Positions 56,691-64,000 of a stretch of 64,000 nt of DNA are shown piece after piece; positions within the stretch are counted from its first letter, which is position 1, and the number at the start of each line of letters is the position of its first letter. The translations under genes and the position numbers were made by a program. The stretch spans positions 151,030,052 to 151,094,051 of the forward strand of contig CM053034.1 of NCBI GenBank assembly GCA_028564925.1, in the 5' to 3' direction. The DNA comes from Lithobates sylvaticus (Eukaryota; Chordata; Amphibia; Anura; Ranidae). Under the pieces are notes generated by a model. The model made no database searches and was not told the DNA's origin. It saw only the letters and a list, made by a program, of their open reading frames with translations.

Positions 56691-58013
56691 TTAGGAATTG
56701 TCAATAAAACAGTTAATATCTACATCTATGTTTAGTCCAAAAGGCGTATAACATTTGAGCTTGTGGACCCAAGACATCTCTAACTTGGAAATGCTCTTAA
56801 CAAGACCACTACCTCTCCACTGTGGTCTATGTTTGTCTATGCCCAAAAACAGTGTGTTACTGGGATCCCTATTATGCACTAAGAGGTAGTGTTTGGACAC
56901 CGAATGTTTGGTGTACCCCCTTCTTATATTGCTAATATGTTCATTGAGTCTTACTTGGAGTGGTCTTTTAGTCCTGCCCACATACTGCAAGCCACACGGG
57001 CATTGCAACATATAGACCACTCCAGTAGTGGAACATGTAATGAAGGGCTCAATGGTGTAACTCCGTGTAGTGCATGTGGACAAAAAAGACTGAGTCCTTC
57101 TATTGCGACAGCTGTTCAATGTGCATACTTGGCAACGCCTACACTGGTAATAACCTGTAAGCATCGTAAGGAAGTTAGATTGTACACTTGGAGGGTTTAA
57201 AACATTAGGTGCTAGTCTATCCCTTAAAGATGGAGCACCTCTAAATATTACCTGAGGTTTATCAGGGAGAAGAGGTTTTAAAAGTCTATCAGTTTTAAGA
57301 ATGTGCCAGTGTTTACTGATAATTTGTTTAACCCTCGAGTGTTGACATGAATATTGAGTTATGAAGGGGTTACTGTAGGTATCTCTACTTGGATCCTTGG
57401 GCCTAACTGTAAGTAAAGCCTTTCGATCCGTGGCTTCTACCGAATTGAGGGTTTCATTAAGGAATTCTGCTGTATAACCTTTGTCTACAAATCTCTTAGT
57501 TAAGATCTGAGATTGATCTAGAAATGTGTTATGATCTGTACAGTTGCGTTTTAATCTGAAGTACTGGCTTTTAGGTACAGATCTAAGCCAGGAGGCATGG
57601 TGGCAACTATCCTGGGAAATAAAAGAATTCCTGTCTGTAGGTTTGAAATATGTAGATGTTATAAAATTATCTTCACTTGCCGAAATGGTTAAGTCAAGAA
57701 AATGTATAGTCTCACGACTCGCTTCATAGCTCAGGTGGATGCCCCTGGTATTAGAGTTCAGGTGTCTCATAAACATCGTGAGGTCTGCCTCATCGCCATC
57801 CCATAGGAGGAGGATGTCGTCTATATATCTAGCCCACAAGACCACCTCTGGTCTTGGCTGGGCATAGACGACATCCTCCTCCCACTTGGCCATAAAAAGA
57901 TTTGCCAAACTGGGGGCATACTTGGCCCCCATGGCAACCCCCTTATCTTGCCGAAAGTATTGACCATTAAACCAGAAAAAGTTATGACTGGCAGCAAATT
58001 CCAATAAAACCAA
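56691..58013 (-). CDS. Penelope-like reverse transcriptase with GIY-YIG endonuclease, 5'-truncated
   Basis: There are 440 open codons. The N-terminal part holds late reverse-transcriptase motifs: DKGVAMGAKYAPSLANLF (residues 24-41) and the catalytic ARYIDDILLLW (about 60-70), then IHFLDLTIS (about 103). A connector with paired cysteines (CRRCQVCTLNSC, about 293) leads to the GIY-YIG nuclease: GVVYMLQCPCGLQYVGRTKR (about 336-355), with RLNEHISNIRRG shortly after. Penelope elements use telomerase-like reverse transcription primed by the GIY-YIG cut. The early reverse-transcriptase motifs are missing because the element is cut near 58020, so the copy cannot be functional even though its remaining frame is open. 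The stop is TAG/TGA-type at 56691-56693, followed by the 3' untranslated and terminal-repeat region. Confidence 0.88.
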   Translation of the reverse strand: MVLLEFAASHNFFWFNGQYFRQDKGVAMGAKYAPSLANLFMAKWEEDVVYAQPRPEVVLWARYIDDILLLWDGDEADLTMFMRHLNSNTRGIHLSYEASRETIHFLDLTISASEDNFITSTYFKPTDRNSFISQDSCHHASWLRSVPKSQYFRLKRNCTDHNTFLDQSQILTKRFVDKGYTAEFLNETLNSVEATDRKALLTVRPKDPSRDTYSNPFITQYSCQHSRVKQIISKHWHILKTDRLLKPLLPDKPQVIFRGAPSLRDRLAPNVLNPPSVQSNFLTMLTGYYQCRRCQVCTLNSCRNRRTQSFLSTCTTRSYTIEPFITCSTTGVVYMLQCPCGLQYVGRTKRPLQVRLNEHISNIRRGYTKHSVSKHYLLVHNRDPSNTLFLGIDKHRPQWRGSGLVKSISKLEMSWVHKLKCYTPFGLNIDVDINCFIDNS

Positions 58014-58213
58014 TAAATAAAACCATAATGTAATCGATCTGTGATTTTTACATCTATTTAGGATTGTATTTATTTTTACACCTATTTAGGACTGTATTTA
58101 TTCATTACCTCCAGATCATTAACCTCTATTAGTGTCACAATCAGCTAGCTATCATTGCACTGGTGCACTTTATTGTTATTTATCCCTATTTGCGCAAAAT
58201 TCCTTACCTATTC

Positions 58214-58946
58214 CTGTGCGGGGAGGATTACTTCTGGGACCCTGCGACTTTAGCTTTGAGCCATGCGACTTCTTCAGCTTGGTCGCTATGCGCGTCAATC
58301 AGATCATTGTGTGAAGCCGCAAACTCCCCCATTTTGCCTTCAATGTGGTCTACTCTTGTGCCTTACTCCCCAACCTCAGTTTTAAAATTGTTGATACACT
58401 GCAGCATATCATTATGCATGGAGGTGCGGAATGAGAGGAGCATGTCTTTTAACATGGTATCAGATATAGGCTTGTCAGTAGTGGGGAAGGCAGTGAAGAG
58501 GTCAATCAGTTCTCTAGTCTCCTCCATGGAGTCCTAACATGTGCTCTCCTGCAAGGCCTCTGCAGCCATCCGTGGTTTGGACTTAGCTGGGCTGCGTGAA
58601 AGTGGCGTGGAAGCCTCTGGTGATCCCCGAAGGTCTGTGTCCAGGTTCCCAGGGCTGGATGTAGCTGAACGGGAGATACCTGAGGAGGGAGAAGCCGATT
58701 GTGTTCCCGGCGCTGGCGTCATTTTGCCGCGGATCGTGGCCTACTTGTTTGAAGAAATCATCTAATTTCTTCGGGGCGGCAGATTTTTTCTGCTTGCGGG
58801 TCATCCTGCGGGCTTACCCGGAGCTTCAGAGACCCGGTGGAGGTCGTTTGGGTCAGCGGTGTAGCGGTGAAGTTGCTCGGTTCCCGTTGCTGGAGTGGAG
58901 CTGAGCTAACAGACGTCCATCCAGCAGCGCGGTAGCCACGCTCCCA
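58214..58946 (-). pseudogene. LINE D 5' leader and ORF1 start, second copy
   Basis: Read on minus, a GC-rich leader (58946-58810) precedes the ORF1 start MTRKQKKSAAPKKLDDFF (initiator complementing 58802-58804). The Ser-rich segment and the coiled-coil part follow down to 58214, where the sequence ends at the Penelope-type insert. It duplicates 52000-52594 except that only this copy carries the leader. The frame is broken after the first 50-60 residues. Confidence 0.8.
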
Positions 58947-58960
58947 TAGATCGGTTTTCT

Positions 58961-59040
58961 AAGATGGCACATTTCTAAATGATGAAAGGCACACCATCAG
59001 CTCAAGAGACTGCCCAAATCTTTGTCAAAGAGATTAAAAG
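58961..59040 (+). mobile_element. Gypsy-type fossil, piece 3 (integrase continuation)
   Basis: After LINE D and its target duplication the Gypsy integrase continues (KMAHF, then GTPSAQETAQIFVKEI). It stops at ATTAAAAG, immediately before the TAGGGATGAG terminus of another hAT-type element. Only 80 bp remain visible. The rest of integrase and the 3' LTR are outside or lost. Confidence 0.75.
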
Positions 59041-59142
59041 TAGGGATGAGCTGAACACCGACACCCCCCCCCCCCCCCGGTTCGGTACGCAGCAGAACAT
59101 GCGAACAAGAAAAAAATTTGTTCGAACACGCAAACACTGTTA

Positions 59143-59545
59143 GGCTACTTTCACACTGGAGCGGTGGGGGCGCTAGCGGTAAAGCGGCGCTATATTTAGC
59201 GCCGCTTTACCGGCGTTTTAGCGGCGCATTGCGGCCGCTGGCGGGGTGTTTTTACCCCCCGCGAGCGGCCGAAAAAGGGTCAATACCGCCCGCAAACCGC
59301 CGCTATTGCGGCGTTTTGCGGGCGGGTTCGGCGCGCTCCCCCATTGTTTTCAAATATACCGCTCCTATAGCGAGCCAAAGATGCGGCTTGCAGGACATTT
59401 TTGAGCGTCCTGCAAGCGCACCGCTTCAGTGTGAAAGCCCTCGGGCTTTCACACTGAAGGAACAGCAATAGCTGTTTCGGGTCGGTTTGCAGGCGCTATT
59501 CTTAGCGCAATAGCGCTTGCAAACCGCCCCAGTGTGAAAGGGGCC
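59143..59545. mobile_element. GC-rich Harbinger-type MITE with TTA target duplication
   Basis: The ends are GGCTACTTTCACACTGG and CCAGTGTGAAAGGGGCC, flanked by TTA at 59140-59142 and 59546-59548. The inside is palindromic and CpG-rich (GCGGTAAAGCGGCGC facing GCGCCGCTTTACC). A 3-bp TWA duplication is the PIF/Harbinger hallmark. It is 403 bp, non-coding and complete. Confidence 0.75.
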
Positions 59546-59849
59546 TTAAAGACTATGAGACATGAACATGAATAATGCTTAAAGTGAAACAATAAAAATG
59601 AAATATTCCTTTACATTTCGTACCTGGGAGGTGTCTATAGTATGCCTGTAAAGTGGCGCATTTTTCCCGTGTTTATAACAGTCCCTGCACAAAATGTCAT
59701 TTCTAAAGGAAAAAAAGTAATTTAAAAGTACTCGCGGCTATAATGAATTGTCGGTCCCGGCAATACAGATAAAATAAGTAATTGAAAAAAATGGCATGGG
59801 ATCCCCCCCAGTCCATTACCAGGCCCTTTGGGTCTGATATGAATATTAA

Positions 59850-62476
59850 CCACTTAAGCCCCGGACCATTTTGCAGGCCAAAGACCAGAGCACTTTTTGC
59901 GATTTGGCACTGCGTCAATTTAACTGACAATTGCGCGGTCATGCGGCGTGGCTCCCAAACCAAATTGATGTCCTTTTTTCCCCACAAATTCATGACATGT
60001 GCCCCTTCAAAGGAAACCTTCTTTTAAACATTTTACCTTTACTTCCCTTCTCTGAATATATTTTTTTTGGAATTCCAGTGAAAACTTTTTTTAAGTCTGG
60101 TTGGGGTGGGAAAGGGTAACGTTTGTATTGCTGTTCCCAAATTCAAGACTTTTCCTAGCCATTTCTACGTCAATGATATAACTAAAATATAACTAAAATA
60201 AAATACAATATGTTATTAGTACAGTGGGTGAAGGCCACATCATTACAGGAAGCCTGTACAAAATAGGGGGTTGGATAGCAATATGACAGAGGAGGTTCAA
60301 TATTGAGAAAAATGTAAAGTTATGTATTTGGATGCCAAATTACACATGCAAAATACACATTAGGAGTGGCTCCCCTCGGAGAACCAGTGAGGGAAAATGA
60401 TCTTGTAGGTCACAGACTTAGCAGTAGCATGCAATGCCAAGCCATCACAAACAAAGCTAGCACAATACTCTCATGTATTTAAAAATGCATTCAAGAGATT
60501 AATCAATGACTCTACCCCTTTACAAAACACTTTACAAAACTGGTATGTCCTCAGCTTGAAAATGCAGTTTGGTTTTGGTCACCAATCCTCAGGAAAGATG
60601 TTGAAAGAGATCAGTGAAGGGGATCAAAGTTAATAAGTAGGATGGAGGACCTCAGCTATGATGATCAATTACATAGATTACAGCTATTCACTCTGGAGAG
60701 AGGTACTTAAGAGGGGATATTTTCACAATGTACAAATATGTTAAAAGGTGACTTCAATACCTCTATTAAACTGTTTAATCTAAAATCCTTGAAAGGGACA
60801 CATGGCCGCAATTTGAGATAAGAAGAAAGTATATTTAATCTTAGATTGTGGAAAGGGTTCTTTACTGTTAGGACAGTAAAATTGTAGAACTCCCACCCCC
60901 AGAAAGTGATTCTAGCTGAGAGTGTTAACAACTTCAAAAAGCTTCTAGATGTCTTCCTCAGGACGCAGAATACACAGTGCTATAGGAATTGCCCTGAAAT
61001 ATGGAATTATAGGTGCTAGATGTTGGGAAAGATATAAAGGGAAAGTTTTATAATATGTAAGTGAAAGACCATTAGGTTCCAAGGCTTTTCCAGTTTTTCC
61101 AGTATTTATTACCAAGTTAAATTATGTTGTGGATATATATATATAAAAAGGTCTTGTTCTAAAAGAAGGCATACCTCCTGTGCTGCTAATTGATCAGTGT
61201 TTGAGGGAATATTATAAGTTTTCTTTTTTCATAAAAGTCACATAACTCAGAGGCTATGAATTTGAGGCGGACATTTTGGCCCCTGTGTGCAAGCAATGTA
61301 ATATGAAAGATATAAGATTGTGAATGGTGCCCTTTGAGGGCTCCAGCCAGAAGTCTGCCTGGATTACTTGAGAACTAGTAAAGCAGAAGTTGTTGGTTCT
61401 TTGATATAAAAAAAATGCTCATGCAACTAGTTCAGTGTAGGTAGATTGAGATATAGATTGTGTGAGAACTTAAGTTTACAGATATGAGAGAGTAGAGTGT
61501 TAATGTGGGTGTTTCTTTCCATTTTCAACCGCATCGTATGTTTAACCACTTGACCCAATTTTTGCAATACAACACTGCATTATTTTAACTGATAATTGTG
61601 CAGTTATGTAATTCTGTACCCAAATAAAATGTATTTCTTTTTTTCCCACAAACAGAGCTTTCTTTTGGTGGTATTTGATCACCTCTGTGGTTTTTATTTT
61701 TTGCGCTATAAGCAAAAAAAAGAGTGACAATTAAAGAAAAAACGCATTATTTTTTACTTTTTGCTATAATAAATATCCCCCAAAAATATATAAAAAATAA
61801 TTTCTTCCTCAGTTTAGGCCGATACGTATATTTCAACATATTTTTGGTAAAAAAAAAATCGCAATAAGCGGTTATTGATTGGTTTGCGCAAAAGTTATAG
61901 CGTCTACAAAATAGGGGATATGTTTATGGCATTTTTATTAATATTTTTTTTTTTACTAGTAATGGTGGCGAACAACGATTTTTATCGTGACTGCGACATT
62001 ATGGCAGACACATCGGACAATTTTGACACATTTTTGGGGACCATTGGCATTAATACAGTAATCAATGCTATAAAATTGCATTGATTACTGTAAAAATGTC
62101 ACTGGCAGTGAAGGTGTTAACCACTAGGGGCAAAAGAGGGGTTAAGTGTGTCCTGGAGAGTGATTCTAAGTGTCTGGGAGATGGGCTAGCAGGGACATGA
62201 CACTGATCGCTGCCCCCGATGAGAGGGAGAAGACGATCAGTGTCCTGTCACTAGGCAGAACGGGGAGATGCTGTGTTTACATCGGCATCACCCCGTTCTT
62301 CAGCTCCATGACACGATCGTGGGTATGGTCACGGAGCTCGTGGCAGGCGCGCATGTGCACTGCCGGCGGCTCGCGCATGTGCACAGCGGGAAATTCAAAG
62401 TAACGTACGGGTATGTTACTTTGCCCAGCCGTGCTATTCTGCCAACGTATATCTACAGGAGCTGGTCGGCATGTGG
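59850..62476. mobile_element. TTAA-flanked composite: piggyBac/Kolobok-like sequences with other DNA inside
   Basis: TTAA at 59846-59849 and 62477-62480 bound the block. Removing it restores the ATATTAAGGGGAACCCC seen in the other fold-backs. The left 145 bp (CCACTTAAGCCCCGG...) and a second left end at 61546 (after TTAA 61542-61545, CCACTTGACC) are both from the family of the 30021-30892 MITE. The sequence 61640-62110 matches that MITE in reverse order. Between 59995 and 61541 is unrelated DNA including a CR1-type remnant. Either one element was inserted into another or a longer family member is present. Confidence 0.6.
60260..61050 (+). pseudogene. CR1/L2-type LINE, worn 3' part of ORF2
   Basis: Short conserved stretches appear in shifting plus-strand frames: FNIEKNVKL near 60300, then a region reading like LFTLERGT-RGDIFTMYKYVKG near 60680-60750, and FNLKSLERD near 60775. 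These match the C-terminal end of CR1/L2-type reverse transcriptase proteins. No catalytic domain survives here. The remnant is old, with many frame breaks. Confidence 0.5.
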
Positions 62477-63527
62477 TTAAGGGGAACCCCCGAACCAAAA
62501 AATAAAAATAAAAATTAGCGTGGGGTCCCCCCAAATTCCATACCAGGCCCTTAAAGTCTGGTATAGATATTAAGGGGAACCCAGCGCCAAAATTAACCCT
62601 TATCTGAGCCCGCAACCTTGCAGGCTGCAGGAAAAGAGGGGGATGGGAGAGCGCCCCCCCTCCTGAACCATACCAGGCCACATGCCCTCAACATGGAGAG
62701 GGTGCTTTGGGGTAGCCCCCCAAAGCACCTTGTCCCCATGTTGATGGGGACAAGGGCCTCATCCCCACAACCCTTGCCCGGTGGTTGTGGGGGTCTGTGG
62801 GCGGGGGGCTTATCGAAATCTGGAAGCCCCCTTTAACAAGGGGACCCCTAGATCCCAGCCCCCCCCCTGTGTAAAATGGTAATGGGGTACAAATGTACCA
62901 GTACCATTTCCCAAAAAGTGTCAAAATGGTACAAATGACAAGACACGGCTGTCCCACAAGTCCATTCATCTTTTTCTCTCGCTCCGCGGACCAAAAAAAA
63001 AAGCCACGACCGACCCGCCTCCATGGTAGGCACCCGCGTATGACACATCCTCGCAGGTGACAGTTCTTTTGTAACTGAGGGCGGGGCCACACGGTGATGT
63101 ACATGGGAGACCCCCCTATGGCTTTCCCAGGGCGTCAGAGGGGGGTAGGGCCACCTGGTTAAATAAATGGGTCGCCGCCCCCTCTTATAAAAGGACTGTC
63201 AGCTGCGAAGATGCGTCATATGGCCAGTGCCTTCCATTGAGCAGGTCAGTCGTGGCTTTTTTTTTTTTCGGTCCGTGGTGCAAGAGAATATGAATTGACT
63301 TTTTAATTTTTTTTTTTTTTTTTTTTAATAAAGGACTTGACGTTTGTATAATTTTGACACTTTTTTTTTGTGAAATGGTAGGGGTACATTTCACACGGGG
63401 GGAGGCCGGGATCTGGGGGTCCCCTTGTTAAAGGGGGCTTTCAAATTCCAATAAGCCCCCCGCCCGCAGACCCCACAACCACCGGGCAAGGGTTGTGGGG
63501 ATGAGGCCCTTGTCCCCATCAACATGG

Positions 63528-64000
63528 GGAACTGTGTCAAATGCTTTTGCAAAATCCAGATACACCACGACTACAGGCCTTCCTCTATCTAGATGGCAAC
63601 TCACCTCCTCATAGAAGGTTAATATATTGGTTTGGCAAGAACGATTCTTCATGAATCCATGCTGATTACTGCTAATGATACAGTTCTCATTACTAACATC
63701 TTGTATATAGTCCCTTATCATCCCCTCCAAGAGTTTACATACTATCAATTTTAGGCTAACTGGTCTGTAATTCCCAGGGATGTATTTTGGGCCCTTTTTA
63801 AATATTGGTGCTACATTGGCAGGTACCATTCCAGTCAGTAGACTGTCAGTAAAAAATAGGAACAATGGTCTGGCAATTACTTGACTGAGTTCCCTAAGTA
63901 CCCTCGGGTGCAAGCCATCTGGTCCTGGTGATTTATTAATGTTAAGTTTCCCAAGTCTAATTTTAATTCTGTCCTCTGTTAACCATGGAGGTGCTTCCTG
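63528..64000 (-). pseudogene. CR1/L2-type LINE reverse transcriptase fragment, continuing past the window
   Basis: Read on minus: VAPIFKKGPKYIPGNYRPVS, KLIVCKLLEGMIRDYI, NQHGFMKNRSCQTNILTFYE and VVYLDFAKAFDTVPH. These are consecutive reverse-transcriptase motifs of the CR1/L2/Jockey group, and the first catalytic Asp (DFAKAFD) is present. At 63528 the sequence switches abruptly to the fold-back block (ATGGGGACAAGGG-type), so the LINE is 3'-truncated or cut there. The upstream part lies beyond 64000. The visible 125 codons are open. Confidence 0.85.

Larger units (their letters stand above)
52595..58213. mobile_element. Penelope-type insert in LINE D (two parts in opposite orientation)
   Basis: The right part (about 54540-58020, minus) contains the Penelope reverse transcriptase/GIY-YIG frame and a downstream promoter-ribozyme region. 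The left part (about 53230-53500, plus) has the same order of features, a cluster of GCCGCCAT-type sites and then a hammerhead-like motif, but in the other direction. Between them and at the margins (53600-54550, 58020-58213) is AT-rich low-complexity DNA with TTTA runs. Penelope copies are known for inverted and tandem partial units. The exact ends are taken from where LINE D sequence stops. Confidence 0.65.
46931..58946 (-). mobile_element. LINE D, Tx1-type L1, full-length type, inserted into the Gypsy integrase
   Basis: The 14 bases TAGATCGGTTTTCT stand at 46917-46930 and 58947-58960, the target duplication. Read on minus, the 5' end is at 58946, with a short GC-rich leader, the ORF1 start, ORF1, ORF2 and a 3' tail with AATAAA and a short A-run at 46931-46975. 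The element is split between ORF1 sequences by 52595-58213 (Penelope-type), and 595 bp of ORF1 occurs on both sides of that insert. The Gypsy reading sense resumes at 58961 with AAGATGGCACATTTC (KMAHF). Confidence 0.88.
59041..63527. mobile_element. Third hAT fold-back element, heavily invaded, right end not seen
   Basis: Starts TAGGGATGAGCTGAAC at 59041. The hAT subterminal blocks follow (59560-59845), then, beyond insertions, the GTCCCC-rich block (62480-62880) and its inverted partner (63395-63527) around a GC-rich centre near 63000-63200. Inserts are a GC-rich MITE (59143-59545), TTAA-type elements (59850-62476) and a CR1-type LINE (63528 on). The target duplication cannot be checked because the right end is not reached. 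Confidence 0.62.

Noticed and set aside
56889-57729. Plus-strand frames over the Penelope gene
   Set aside because: They are shadows of the minus-strand GIY-YIG/reverse-transcriptase frame, with no motif of their own.
1-64000. tRNA, rRNA or snRNA genes
   Set aside because: I saw no convincing cloverleaf with A and B boxes and no rRNA or snRNA sequence; a dedicated scan would be needed to be certain.

Overview
The window reads as vertebrate repeat-packed DNA, most likely from a frog of the ranid/neobatrachian type. I see no host gene with normal exon structure. Almost everything I can identify is a transposable element, many nested inside one another: Tx1-type L1 LINEs, a Penelope-like element with a GIY-YIG domain, CR1/L2-type LINE pieces, hAT, Harbinger-like and TTAA-type DNA transposons, and LTR-element fossils. 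The species guess rests on this mix and on remembered frog repeats (inference). The repeat families are seen in the sequence.

Left third (1-24.7 kb). A minus-strand retroviral fragment (1 to about 1010) abuts Tx1-type LINE A (+). LINE A's ORF2 is split at 3517 and resumes at 14956. Between the halves sit an unclassified segment carrying a hAT-related fold-back element with a 2.1-kb palindrome (3518-7013) and a gag-only LTR element with 1.9-kb LTRs (7018-14955, minus). After LINE A's poly-A comes a Harbinger-like DNA element (16840-21769). It carries two divergent genes: a decayed MADF-domain gene (-) and an apparently intact three-exon Myb/SANT gene (+). No transposase was recognised in it.

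Middle (24.7-37 kb). LINE B (24669-29190 with its 14-bp target duplications) holds a 1109-codon open frame that lacks the reverse-transcriptase catalytic block. A complete TTAA-flanked MITE, an old LINE C remnant (-), and a second fold-back element containing a textbook hAT MITE (33717-35162, 8-bp target duplication) follow.

Right half (37-64 kb). A Gypsy-type fossil runs through three separated pieces (36934-37079, 43797-46930, 58961-59040). Its gaps are a 6.7-kb hAT element (37080-43796; broken BED-finger transposase, 17-copy minisatellite) and a 12-kb LINE D (46931-58946, minus). LINE D is itself split by Penelope-type sequence flanked by a 595-bp duplication of the LINE. The Gypsy piece ends at another hAT fold-back (59041 onward) that carries a GC-rich Harbinger-type MITE, TTAA-type elements, a CR1-type fragment, and at 63528 a CR1-type reverse transcriptase running off the window.

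How the parts work together: the hAT transposase family is the obvious candidate mover of the short elements that share its TAGGGATGAGC ends. The Harbinger-like element would need a transposase supplied from elsewhere. The nesting gives a relative order: Gypsy is older than the hAT, LINE D and the fold-back inside it, and LINE A is older than the LTR element inside it.
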